Positions 4,614-10,724 of a stretch of 10,793 nt of DNA are shown piece by piece; position 1 is the first letter of the stretch; every line of letters begins with the position of its first letter. A program made the position numbers and the translations under genes. Source of the DNA: an uncultured Oscillospiraceae bacterium (GTDB lineage Bacteria > Bacillota > Clostridia > Oscillospirales > Oscillospiraceae). A model generated the notes under the pieces. It did no database searches, had not been told where the DNA came from, and was given only the letters and a program-made list of their open reading frames with translations. The stretch is from assembly GCA_900769995.1 (NCBI GenBank), contig CAAGIT010000150.1, positions 1-10,793 of the forward strand, in the 5' to 3' direction.

Positions 4614-5291
4614 ATGTTCAAAATCCTGGTTGCTGAGGACGACAACGAGCTGCAGCAGCTTTTTTGCCGCGTTCTGACGCGCAACGGCTTCACCGCAGTC
4701 GGCGTCGCTGACGGCGTTGCCGCGCTGGAAACGCTGGAACACGAGTATATCGACCTGATTGTATCGGACATTATGATGCCGCGCATGGACGGCTACGCGC
4801 TTGTGCGGAGTCTGCGCGATGCAGGAAATCAGATCCCCGTGCTGATGATCACAGCAAAAGAGGGCTTTCAGGATATGCAGTTTGGCTTCCTCGCCGGTGC
4901 GGACGATTATATGGTCAAGCCCGTCAACGTCAATGAACTGGTGCTGCGTGTGCAGGCGCTTCTGCGTCGGGCGCAGATCGTTGCAGAACGCCGGCAGACC
5001 ATCGGCGGCACTACCCTGGAATACGACACCTTCACCGTAAGAACCGAGCGTTCGGAAACGGTACTGCCGCAGAAGGAGTTTCAGCTCCTGTATAAGCTGA
5101 TCTCGTCACCGAACCACATTTTTACGCGGCAGCAGTTGATGGACGACATCTGGGGGCCGGATTCGCAAACCGAGGCACGCACCGTTGACGTGCATATCAA
5201 CCGGCTGCGCGACCGTTTTCGCGGAAATGCCGATTTTGAGATCGTGACCATGCGCGGCATTGGCTATAAGGCGGTGAAGCGGCATGAATGA
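4614..5291 (+). CDS. OmpR/PhoB-family response regulator
   Basis: A DNA-binding response regulator of 225 residues, the usual size. The receiver domain (about 1-118) has the acidic pocket E8/D9/D10, phosphoacceptor D52 in SDIMMPRMDG, T80 (ITAK) and K102 in the KP motif. The winged-helix domain (about 125-221) contains LPQKEFQLLYKL, the recognition-helix region TEARTVDVHINRLRDRF, and the closing wing MRGIGYKAV. The ATG has GGAGG 9 nt upstream. Its stop overlaps the kinase start by 8 nt (ATGAATGA), so the pair is co-translated. Autoregulation through the 11-bp-phased repeats at 4514-4533 is likely. I cannot name an orthologue or signal from sequence alone. Confidence 0.95.
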   Translation: MFKILVAEDDNELQQLFCRVLTRNGFTAVGVADGVAALETLEHEYIDLIVSDIMMPRMDGYALVRSLRDAGNQIPVLMITAKEGFQDMQFGFLAGADDYMVKPVNVNELVLRVQALLRRAQIVAERRQTIGGTTLEYDTFTVRTERSETVLPQKEFQLLYKLISSPNHIFTRQQLMDDIWGPDSQTEARTVDVHINRLRDRFRGNADFEIVTMRGIGYKAVKRHE

Positions 5292-6312
5292 AAAGCTCTC
5301 GCTGCGCATGAGGATCTACTACTACCTCATCATCGTCATTATCACGATCGTCACTTTTGGCGCCGTAGTCGGTCTGCTCTATCTGATCGGCGCTTTCGAT
5401 GTCAACTACGGGCTGAGCATCGTGATGCTGATCTCCCTGTTTGCGGTCGCCGTTTCCGTCAGCAGCCTGATGAGCTATTTTGTCGGACAGCGCATCCTCG
5501 CGCCGATGGTCAAGCTGAGCGCCGCCTCCAAAGAGGTCGCACGCGGAAATTTTGATGTCACGGTCAGCGATTCGAGCCGCTTGGATGAGGTGCAGGTCAC
5601 CTTCCGCAATTTTAACGCCATGGTGCGCGAGCTGAAAGGCAGTGCCACACTGAGCAACGATTTCGTAGCGAATGTATCGCACGAATTCAAAACCCCTCTG
5701 ACCGCCGTTGAAGGCTATGCCATGCTGCTGCAGGACCCGACGCTCACCCCAGAGGAACGCAGTGACTACCTGGACAAAATCATCTATAACACACAGCGTC
5801 TGACCACCTTGGTGGGTAATATTCTGATGCTCTCGAAAATCGAAAGCAAGTCCCTCGCGGAGGAATCGCAGGAATTCCGTTTGGACGAGCAGCTTCGGCA
5901 GGCCATCGTCAGCCTGGAACCGGAATGGTCAGAAAAGCAGATCAGCTTTGAGGCTTCGCTCGACGCAGTCACCTTCCGCGGCTGCGAAAGGCTGCTCCCG
6001 CACGTTTGGACAAATCTGATCGGCAATGCCATCAAATTCAGTCCCGTGGGCGGAACCATCCACCTGTCGCTGCTCGATCAGAAGGAGTGCGTGGTCGTGA
6101 GCGTCCACGATCACGGCTGCGGCATGAGCGAGGAAGTGCAGGCCCGCATTTTTGAAAAATTCTATCAGGGCGATCCCTCACACAAAGCCCTCGGCAACGG
6201 CTTGGGTCTGCCGCTGGTCAAACGCATTGTCGAGCTATCCGACGGAGTCGTGGAGGTTGAAAGCGAGCCGAATCGCGGTTCTGTTTTCCGTGTGATCCTT
6301 CCAAAGCTCTAG
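5284..6312 (+). CDS. Sensor histidine kinase
   Basis: A membrane histidine kinase of 342 residues, partner of the overlapping regulator gene. Two transmembrane helices (about 12-35 and 43-67) are joined by only some 7-8 residues, so there is no extracellular sensor domain. A HAMP linker follows (about 68-120), then HisKA with the H-box around H133 (VSHEFKTPL). The ATPase domain has the N-box (N244, N248), G1 box D276-H-G-C-G, F-box IFEKFYQGD and G2 box GNGLGL (304-309). All catalytic motifs are intact. The minimal loop suggests sensing within the membrane or through a partner protein. No strong terminator is visible between it and the rpsF promoter, so some read-through into rpsF is possible. 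Confidence 0.95.
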   Translation: MNEKLSLRMRIYYYLIIVIITIVTFGAVVGLLYLIGAFDVNYGLSIVMLISLFAVAVSVSSLMSYFVGQRILAPMVKLSAASKEVARGNFDVTVSDSSRLDEVQVTFRNFNAMVRELKGSATLSNDFVANVSHEFKTPLTAVEGYAMLLQDPTLTPEERSDYLDKIIYNTQRLTTLVGNILMLSKIESKSLAEESQEFRLDEQLRQAIVSLEPEWSEKQISFEASLDAVTFRGCERLLPHVWTNLIGNAIKFSPVGGTIHLSLLDQKECVVVSVHDHGCGMSEEVQARIFEKFYQGDPSHKALGNGLGLPLVKRIVELSDGVVEVESEPNRGSVFRVILPKL

Positions 6313-6358
6313 GGAAGCTCCGAGCCGCAGAAAGTTTCGAAAAAAACGAAATATATGG

Positions 6359-6387
6359 TTGACAAATGCGGATTTCAAGAGTAAAAT
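6359..6387 (+). promoter_or_regulatory. Promoter of rpsF-ssb-rpsR
   Basis: A perfect TTGACA (6359-6364), 17-nt spacer and TAAAAT (6382-6387), with a start near 6394. This makes the ribosomal/ssb operon independent of the kinase gene ending 46 bases upstream. Confidence 0.9.
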
Positions 6388-6393
6388 AGTTTA

Positions 6394-6468
6394 GTCTGCG
6401 GACAAGCAGACAATCCTTGCCGCCAACGAGATTGGCGGCCAAAAGTCCAAAAGGAGGTGCACACAACA
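6394..6468 (+). promoter_or_regulatory. Structured rpsF leader
   Basis: Two hairpins precede the ribosome binding site AAGGAGGT (6451-6458). The first is 6394-6399 with 6406-6411 (GTCTGC/GCAGAC, 6-nt loop). The second is 6419-6426 with 6432-6439 (GCCGCCAA/TTGGCGGC, 5-nt loop). The loop GGAC of the first (6400-6403) could pair with GTCC at 6445-6448, just upstream of the ribosome binding site. rpsF leaders bound by the S6:S18 complex are known in many bacteria and include a CCG element; CCG is present at 6420-6422. Assignment to that family is inference. Confidence 0.5.
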
Positions 6469-6765
6469 ATGGCTAAGATTTCCGGCAAGTATGAGATCGT
6501 CTATATCATCGACCCCGCTAAGGGCGAAGAAGGTATCGCCGCTCTCGTGGAAAAGTTCAAGGCGATGGTTGAGGCAGAAGGTACCCTTACCGGTATCGAG
6601 GAGTGGGGCAAGCGCCGTCTCGCCTACCCGATCAACGATCTGCCCGAGGGATACTACGTCCTGATGAACTGCGAGTGCAAGCCCGAGCTTCCCGCCGAGC
6701 TGGACCGCGTGTTCAAGATCACTGACGGCATCCTGCGTTCCCTCATCGTCGCAGTCGAAGAGTAA
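6469..6765 (+). CDS. rpsF: 30S ribosomal protein S6
   Basis: S6 binds the platform of the small subunit together with S18. The 98 residues match the family length. The protein shows the N-terminal strand YEIVYIIDP (residues 8-16), the central EEWGKRRLAYPI block and YYVLMNCECKP, ending in the KITDGILRSLIV strand. The ATG at 6469 is preferred because AGGAGG (6452-6457) lies 11 nt upstream; an in-frame GTG at 6457 overlaps that site and cannot be the start. It is the first gene of the classic rpsF-ssb-rpsR operon, with 12 nt to ssb. Confidence 0.97.
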   Translation: MAKISGKYEIVYIIDPAKGEEGIAALVEKFKAMVEAEGTLTGIEEWGKRRLAYPINDLPEGYYVLMNCECKPELPAELDRVFKITDGILRSLIVAVEE

Positions 6766-6777
6766 GGAGGCCCTTTC

Positions 6778-7254
6778 ATGCTGAACCATATTGTTCTCAT
6801 GGGTCGTCTTACCCGTGACCCCGAGCTGCGTCGGACAGGTACCGGCGTCGCCGTGGCCACCTTCACCCTCGCTGTCGACCGCGATTTCGCGAACAGTGCG
6901 ACCGGCGAGCGTGAAACGGATTTCATTGACATCGTCGCTTGGCGCAATACGGCTGAATTTGTCAGCAAGTATTTTGCCAAGGGCCGCATGGCAGTGGTTT
7001 CCGGTCGTCTCCAGATCCGCCCGTGGACGGACAAGGAGGGCAACAAGCGCCGCAGCGCAGAGGTCATTGCCGACAATGTCTATTTCGGCGATTCCAAGCG
7101 CGAAGGCAGCGATAGCGGTTATTCCGCTCCCTACGGCGGTGCTCCGAGCTACGGCAGCGCTCCCGCAGGTAATTACGGTTCTGCCCCTGTTGCTCCTGCT
7201 CCCGCTTCCGATTTTGCAATGATCGAGGATGACGACAGCCAGCTCCCGTTCTGA
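6778..7254 (+). CDS. ssb: Single-stranded DNA-binding protein
   Basis: SSB coats single-stranded DNA and recruits replication and repair enzymes. The 158-residue protein has an OB-fold (about 1-105) with the family start MLNHIVLMGRLTRDPELR, the core block FIDIVAWRNTAEFVSKYF, and GRLQIRPW followed by TDKEGNKRRSAEVI. A disordered Gly/Ser/Ala/Pro/Tyr linker (about 108-148) contains repeated YGSAP-like units. The conserved acidic tip DDDSQLPF recruits partner proteins. The ATG has AGGAGG (6765-6770) 7 nt upstream; the first base of that site overlaps the last base of the rpsF stop. It lies between rpsF and rpsR, the standard Firmicutes order. Confidence 0.97.
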   Translation: MLNHIVLMGRLTRDPELRRTGTGVAVATFTLAVDRDFANSATGERETDFIDIVAWRNTAEFVSKYFAKGRMAVVSGRLQIRPWTDKEGNKRRSAEVIADNVYFGDSKREGSDSGYSAPYGGAPSYGSAPAGNYGSAPVAPAPASDFAMIEDDDSQLPF

Positions 7255-7306
7255 TTAGAACGAATGAGCTTTTCCACCAGAGTTTGTTAAGAAGGAGGAT
7301 TTCATC

Positions 7307-7540
7307 ATGGCCAATGAAAAGGCTCGTCCGCGTAAGCGTAAGAAGGTATGTAACTTCTGTGTCGATAAGGTTACGAGCATTGACTTCAAGGATTCCGCGA
7401 AGCTCCGCCGTTATACGTCCGAGCGCGGCAAGATCCTGCCCCGCCGTACCACCGGCACCTGTGCAGCACATCAGCGTCAGCTGACCATCGCCATCAAGCG
7501 CGCTCGTCAGATCGCTCTGCTGCCCTACGTTGCAGACTGA
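7307..7540 (+). CDS. rpsR: 30S ribosomal protein S18
   Basis: S18 is a small basic protein that pairs with S6 on the platform of the 30S subunit. The 77 residues match the family, with the signatures KVCNFCVDK, IDFKDSAKLRRY and LPRRTTGTCAAHQRQ followed by LTIAIKRARQIALLPY. It is the cysteine-containing form: C15-x2-C18 and C52-x2-H55 could bind zinc, whereas many bacteria carry a Cys-free S18. The ATG has AAGGAGG (7292-7298) 8 nt upstream. It is the last gene of the operon; a strong terminator begins about 50 nt after its stop. Confidence 0.97.
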   Translation: MANEKARPRKRKKVCNFCVDKVTSIDFKDSAKLRRYTSERGKILPRRTTGTCAAHQRQLTIAIKRARQIALLPYVAD

Positions 7541-7587
7541 TTTTTGGTTCTACGTCCATCGTTGGAGTAGAGGCATAACGAATGATA

Positions 7588-7623
7588 AAAATCGTGTCGG
7601 AGAGAATTCTCCGACACGATTTT
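7588..7623 (+). terminator. Terminator of rpsF-ssb-rpsR
   Basis: A 16-bp perfect stem (7588-7603 with 7608-7623, starting AAAATCGTGTCGGAG) has a 4-nt loop and is followed by ATTTTGTT. It is a strong intrinsic terminator. The A-rich left arm means it could also stop minus-strand transcripts arriving from rplL. Confidence 0.93.
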
Positions 7624-7670
7624 ATTTTGTTCCGGCATTTTCATCATCCATGATTATTTGTAGAAAGTAG

Positions 7671-7701
7671 AAAAAGGAGCAGCACTTGCGTGCTGCTCCT
7701 T
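7671..7701 (-). terminator. Terminator of rplJ-rplL
   Basis: A 12-bp perfect stem (7674-7685 with 7690-7701, AAGGAGCAGCAC/GTGCTGCTCCTT) with a 4-nt loop is followed on the minus strand by TTTCTAC, giving a five-T run including the stem end. It begins 14 nt after the rplL stop. Together with the terminator at 7588 it insulates two convergent operons. Confidence 0.92.
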
Positions 7702-7715
7702 GGTTTTGAGATAGA

Positions 7716-8084
7716 TTACTTGATCTCTGCGGTTGCGCCGGCTTCCTTGAGGTCGTTAGCGAGCTTCTCTGCGTCTTCCTTGGAGATAGCTTCCTTCAGG
7801 GTCTTCGGGCAGTTGTCAGCGATTTCCTTAGCTTCCTTCAGGCCCAGGCCGGTAGCGGCACGGATAACCTTGATAACATTCAGCTTGGAAGCGCCGCAAT
7901 CCTTCAGGATAACGTCGAACTCGGTCTTCTCTTCCACTTCAGCGGCAGCAGCGGCGGGAGCAGCAACAGCAGCGGCAGCGGCGGAAACGCCGAAGGTATC
8001 TTCCAGAGCATGAACCAGCTCAGCCAGCTCGAGAACGGTAAGGCCCTTAACTTCTTCGATCAGGGCAGCGATTTTTTCAGACAT
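7716..8084 (-). CDS. rplL: 50S ribosomal protein L7/L12
   Basis: L7/L12 forms the flexible stalk of the large subunit that recruits and activates translation GTPases. The 122 residues comprise an N-terminal dimerisation domain (about 1-32, IAALIEEVKGLTVLELAELV), an Ala-rich hinge (about 34-50, SAAAAAVAAPAAAAAEV) and the factor-binding C-terminal domain with KLNVIKVIRAATGLGLKEAK. The ATG has AGGAGG (8093-8098) 8 nt upstream. It follows rplJ by 35 nt, allowing independent strong initiation to supply several copies per ribosome. A terminator, not rpoB, follows it. Confidence 0.98.
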   Translation of the reverse strand: MSEKIAALIEEVKGLTVLELAELVHALEDTFGVSAAAAAVAAPAAAAAEVEEKTEFDVILKDCGASKLNVIKVIRAATGLGLKEAKEIADNCPKTLKEAISKEDAEKLANDLKEAGATAEIK

Positions 8085-8119
8085 TGTAAAATCCTCCTAA
8101 TGTTAATATATGAGATTGA

Positions 8120-8647
8120 TTAGGCTTCCGCAGCTTCTGCGGGAGCGGGGCCTTCCTTCTGCTGACGGATCTGGTCAAGAACAAACGCCAGAGAGGAGAT
8201 GGGGGCCAGGAATGTGCCGAGCACCTGAGCGACGAGAGCATCCTTGCTGGGAAGCTCGCCGAAGCCCTGAAGCTGTTCGACGGACAGGACGGAACCTTCA
8301 ACGAAACCGCCCTTGATTTTCAGAACGTTCTTGTTCTTCTTGGCAAATTCGCAAACGATACGAGCCGGAGCAATGGGATCGCCGGTAGTGGTAGCGAGAG
8401 AAGTGGTGCCATTGAGCATCTCGTCAAACTGGTTGTAGCCGGCCTTGTTGGCTGCAAAACGAGTGAGAGTGTTCTTAACGACCGTGTATTCTACGCCAGC
8501 CTCGCGGAACTTATTGCGCAGTTCGGTATCCTGTGCGACAGTGATGCCTCTGTAGTCAACGAAGACAGCAGCGCTTGCGCTCTGCAGCTTGTCGGCCAGT
8601 GCATCAACAATTGCCTTTTTGCTTTCGAGTACCTTGATATTGGGCAA
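8120..8647 (-). CDS. rplJ: 50S ribosomal protein L10
   Basis: L10 anchors the L7/L12 stalk to 23S rRNA. The 175 residues begin MPNIKVLESKKAIVDALADK, with the family blocks AAVFVDYRGITVAQDTELR, YTVVKNTLTRFA and the C-terminal helix near SLAFVLDQIRQQ that carries L7/L12 dimers. The tail is Ala/Pro/Glu-rich (APAEAAEA). The start codon is TTG (8645-8647): GGAGGTGA (8654-8661) sits 6 nt upstream, no in-frame ATG or GTG lies between, and the first internal Met is deep in the protein. Expression is controlled by an L10 leader and an intrinsic attenuator directly upstream of the ribosome binding site. Confidence 0.97.
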   Translation of the reverse strand: MPNIKVLESKKAIVDALADKLQSASAAVFVDYRGITVAQDTELRNKFREAGVEYTVVKNTLTRFAANKAGYNQFDEMLNGTTSLATTTGDPIAPARIVCEFAKKNKNVLKIKGGFVEGSVLSVEQLQGFGELPSKDALVAQVLGTFLAPISSLAFVLDQIRQQKEGPAPAEAAEA

Positions 8648-8662
8648 TGTGTGTCACCTCCG

Positions 8663-8697
8663 AAAAAAATGTCCTCATGCCAAAAGACATGAGGACA
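8663..8697 (-). terminator. Attenuator terminator in the rplJ leader
   Basis: A 10-bp perfect stem (8670-8679 with 8688-8697, TGTCCTCATG/CATGAGGACA) with an 8-nt loop is followed on the minus strand by seven U, ending one nucleotide before the ribosome binding site. It lies inside the leader, after the promoter and before the gene, so it must work as an attenuator. L10 operon attenuation of this type is established in B. subtilis. Confidence 0.9.
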
Positions 8698-8714
8698 CAA
8701 AAACTTCGTAAAAA

Positions 8715-8770
8715 ATCTTGTGCAACCTCGGCAGGATTTACGGACGAATCCACCTGCTGTCTCCGGCAAC
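8715..8770 (-). promoter_or_regulatory. L10 leader (ribosomal protein L10 autoregulatory RNA)
   Basis: The leader carries the typical Firmicutes L10-leader pattern, GACAGCAGGTGG ... AATCCTGCCGAGG. GCAGG (minus, 8753-8757) pairs with CCTGC (8731-8735), and an inner GGA-UUCG-UCC hairpin (8742-8751) has a UUCG tetraloop. L10, alone or with L7/L12, binds such leaders. Coupled with the downstream attenuator, it gives feedback on rplJ-rplL. Confidence 0.85.
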
Positions 8771-8777
8771 GGTGTAT

Positions 8778-8805
8778 ATTATAGCAGAAAAATTCTGATT
8801 GTCAA
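8778..8805 (-). promoter_or_regulatory. rplJ-rplL promoter
   Basis: On the minus strand a perfect TTGACA (8800-8805) is followed after 16 nt by a perfect TATAAT (8778-8783) with an extended -10 TGC. Transcription would start near 8771, giving a leader of about 125 nt that spans the L10 leader and attenuator. Confidence 0.93.
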
Positions 8806-8865
8806 GCTTTTTCTGTTATTTTTTATTTACTGCTCGAAATGCTGCACAAAATACGCCTTATTGAA

Positions 8866-8904
8866 AAGCGGAGCCGCGGTTGATTCCTAACAGCGGCTCC
8901 GTTT
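8866..8904 (-). terminator. Terminator after rplA
   Basis: A 12-bp stem with one G-T pair (8866-8877 with 8893-8904, core CGGAGCCGC/GCGGCTCCG) has a 15-nt loop that can pair further. It is followed on the minus strand by CTTTTCAAT after the G/C-rich stem. It lies 10 nt beyond the rplA stop and separates rplK-rplA from the rplJ promoter. Confidence 0.85.
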
Positions 8905-8914
8905 ATAAAGCTGC

Positions 8915-9604
8915 TTACAGCTTGGCAGCGTTGACCTTAACGCCGGGGCCCATGGTGGAGGCGACGACGCAGGAACGGATATACTGACCCTTGGCAGCAG
9001 CGGGCTTTGCCTTGATAACTGCGCCGAGGAGAGCATTCATGTTTTCCGTCAGCTTCTCTGCACCGAAGGAAACCTTGCCGATCGGGCAGTGGATGATATT
9101 GGTCTTGTCGAGACGATACTCGATCTTACCGGCCTTGACTTCCTTGACCGCATTGGCGATGTTGGGAGTAACGGTACCGGCCTTGGGAGAAGGCATCAAG
9201 CCCTTCGGGCCGAGAACCTTACCAAGACGGCCAACAATGCCCATCATGTCCGGAGAAGCAACGACGACATCAAAGTCGAACCAGTTTTCCTTGGTGATCT
9301 TCTCGACGAGCTCCATGCCGCCGACATAATCAGCGCCGGCTTCCTTTGCCTCGTCAACCTTCGCGTCCTTTGCGAAGACCAGAACCTTGCGGGTCTTGCC
9401 GGTGCCGTTCGGAAGAACGATCGCACCACGGACCTGCTGGTCGGCATGGCGGGAGTCAACGCCGAGCTTGATATGGATCTCGACAGTCTCATCGAACTTT
9501 GCAGGAGCGGTCTTGACAACGAGCGCCAGAGCGTCTGCTACATCATACTGTGCGGAGCGATCGATCTGCTTCGCACTGTCCTTATACTTTTTACCTCTAA
9601 ACAA
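8915..9604 (-). CDS. rplA: 50S ribosomal protein L1
   Basis: L1 forms the mobile L1 stalk near the ribosomal E site and is a translational repressor of its own operon in several bacteria and archaea. The 229 residues match the family: FRGKKYKDS start, VRGAIVLPNGTGK (near 58-70), GGMELVEKI, the signature MMGIVGRLGKVLGPKGLMPS, and PKAGTVTPNIANAVKEVKAG. The start codon is TTG (9602-9604) with AGGAGG (9613-9618) 8 nt upstream, and homology begins exactly there. It follows rplK by 77 nt. That gap holds a hairpin (9657-9671) and a GTGGGAGG...TCACCAC motif that also occurs before rplK. Confidence 0.98.
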   Translation of the reverse strand: MFRGKKYKDSAKQIDRSAQYDVADALALVVKTAPAKFDETVEIHIKLGVDSRHADQQVRGAIVLPNGTGKTRKVLVFAKDAKVDEAKEAGADYVGGMELVEKITKENWFDFDVVVASPDMMGIVGRLGKVLGPKGLMPSPKAGTVTPNIANAVKEVKAGKIEYRLDKTNIIHCPIGKVSFGAEKLTENMNALLGAVIKAKPAAAKGQYIRSCVVASTMGPGVKVNAAKL

Positions 9605-9623
9605 TGTTATATCCTCCTAAAAA

Positions 9624-9653
9624 GTGGTGAATGCGGAATTTATCCTCCCACAT
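9624..9653 (-). promoter_or_regulatory. Candidate L1-binding RNA motif before rplA
   Basis: Minus strand GTGGGAGG ... TCACCAC: GTGG (9648-9651) pairs with CCAC (9624-9627), and an inner GGA/TCC hairpin lies after the conserved GAGG. It ends 5 nt before the AGGAGG of rplA. The same arrangement occurs before rplK. L1 represses its operon by binding mRNA in E. coli and archaea; assignment here is inference. Confidence 0.5.
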
Positions 9654-9656
9654 ATT

Positions 9657-9671
9657 GAGGTCTATGACCTC
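9657..9671 (-). other. Short hairpin between rplK and rplA
   Basis: A 6-bp perfect stem with a 3-nt loop (9657-9662 with 9666-9671, GAGGTC/GACCTC). It has no U-tract, so it is not a terminator. It may protect or mark the intergenic mRNA next to the candidate L1 motif. Confidence 0.45.
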
Positions 9672-9681
9672 GGCAGCAAAA

Positions 9682-10107
9682 TTAGTCAACAACAGTGATG
9701 CCCATGGAACGGCAGGTGCCGGCCACGTTGCTCATTGCAGCTTCGATGGAAGCGGCGTTGAGGTCGGGCATCTTTCTCTCGGCGATCTCACGAACCTGTG
9801 CGGTGGTAATGGTACCGACCTTGGTCTTGTTGGGAACGCCGGAACCCTTGTCCAGACCGATGGCCTTCAGAATGAGGGTCGGGGTCGGAGGGGTCTTGGT
9901 AACGAAGGAGAAGCTACGGTCGGAATAAACCGTAATAACGACAGGGATCTTGAAGCCTGCCTGATCCTTCGTGCGGTCGTTAAACTCGCGGATGAACTGT
10001 GCAATGTTGACGCCGTGCTGGCCGAGCGCCGGGCCGACAGGAGGCGATGCGGTCGCCTTCGCTGCAGGAATTTGAAGTTTGATATAACCAGTAACCTTTT
10101 GTGCCAT
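9682..10107 (-). CDS. rplK: 50S ribosomal protein L11
   Basis: L11 forms the GTPase-associated centre with 23S rRNA, the thiostrepton target, and is needed for RelA-dependent stringent signalling. The 141 residues equal the standard length. The N-terminal domain (MAQKVTGYIKLQIPAAKA, then PPVGPALGQHGVNI near 21-34) and the C-terminal rRNA-binding domain (GVPNKTKVGTITTAQVREIA) are complete. The open frame extends to 10179 upstream, but the ATG at 10105-10107 is correct: GGAGG (10116-10120) lies 8 nt upstream and homology starts there. It sits 84 nt after nusG, with a structured leader in the gap, and is probably co-transcribed from secE-nusG. Confidence 0.98.
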   Translation of the reverse strand: MAQKVTGYIKLQIPAAKATASPPVGPALGQHGVNIAQFIREFNDRTKDQAGFKIPVVITVYSDRSFSFVTKTPPTPTLILKAIGLDKGSGVPNKTKVGTITTAQVREIAERKMPDLNAASIEAAMSNVAGTCRSMGITVVD

Positions 10108-10128
10108 TGAAAGCACCTCCAATTTGAA

Positions 10129-10181
10129 ATGTGGTGATACGCTTTCGCGTAATTTGGCGGGGGTGATAACCCCTCCCACGT
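10129..10181 (-). promoter_or_regulatory. Candidate L1-binding leader before rplK
   Basis: The nusG-rplK gap folds as a possible three-way junction on the minus strand. A closing GTGG/CCAC stem (ccac 10176-10179 with gtgg 10131-10134) encloses two hairpins: GGGG/CCCC (10160-10163 with 10170-10173) and ACGC-GAAA-GCGT with a GNRA tetraloop (10139-10150). It opens GTGGGAGG and closes TCACCAC, matching the motif before rplA. The L1-binding role is inferred from known L11-operon autoregulation. Confidence 0.6.
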
Positions 10182-10191
10182 TGTGACCGGA

Positions 10192-10719
10192 TTATTCGTT
10201 GACGACTTCGACCTGATCGAGTTCCAACTCGACCGGAGTTTCGCGTCCAAACATAGAAACGATCACACGAACCTTGTTCTTTTCAACATCGAGCATCTCA
10301 ACTTCTCCGTGGAAGCCGGTCAACGCTCCGTCAATGATGTTGACAGTATCGCCGACGTCGTAGCCGACGATGATCTCGCGTTTCTCAACGCCGAGCTGAT
10401 ATACCTCGTCCTCGGTCAGAGGAGTCGGCTTCGTACTGCCGGAGGTCACAAATCCCGTAACCCCGCGGACGTTTTTGATGATGTGCCAGGCACTATCCGT
10501 CATGACCATCTTAACCAGAACATAGCCGGGAAACACCTTGCGGTCATAGGTTTTCGGGCCGTTATCGGTGATCTCAGTGACGGTTTCCATCGGAATATTG
10601 ACCTGATGAATCACGTCCTGCAGCTGTCTGGTCTCAACCGTCTTTTCGATGGTTGCCTTTACGGTGTTTTCATAACCCGAATAGGTATGCACAACATACC
10701 ATTTTGCTGCTTCTGCCAT
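10192..10719 (-). CDS. nusG: Transcription termination/antitermination factor NusG
   Basis: NusG binds RNA polymerase, controls pausing and links transcription to Rho or the ribosome. The 175 residues include the NGN domain (about 5-105, KWYVVHTYSGYENTVKATIE, then RKVFPGYVLVKMVM and VRGVTGFVTSG) and a C-terminal KOW domain (about 120-170, VGDTVNIIDGALTGFHGEV). All core motifs are intact. The ATG (10717-10719) follows the secE stop by 5 nt with only a weak ribosome binding site in the end of secE, so translational coupling is likely. The order secE-nusG-rplK-rplA is the conserved bacterial one. Confidence 0.98.
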   Translation of the reverse strand: MAEAAKWYVVHTYSGYENTVKATIEKTVETRQLQDVIHQVNIPMETVTEITDNGPKTYDRKVFPGYVLVKMVMTDSAWHIIKNVRGVTGFVTSGSTKPTPLTEDEVYQLGVEKREIIVGYDVGDTVNIIDGALTGFHGEVEMLDVEKNKVRVIVSMFGRETPVELELDQVEVVNE

Positions 10720-10724
10720 ACCGA

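Noticed and set aside
6335..6351. TTTCG/CGAAA hairpin after the histidine kinase gene as a terminator
   Set aside because: The stem is 5 bp and A/T-rich with no U-tract after it; it is unlikely to terminate transcription.
9089..9658. A 189-codon plus-strand open frame opposite rplA
   Set aside because: It is a shadow of the L1 gene with no ribosome binding site or family resemblance.
10108..10179. 24-codon N-terminal extension of rplK
   Set aside because: It covers a structured leader and the ribosome binding site; L11 homology and length fit the ATG at 10105-10107.
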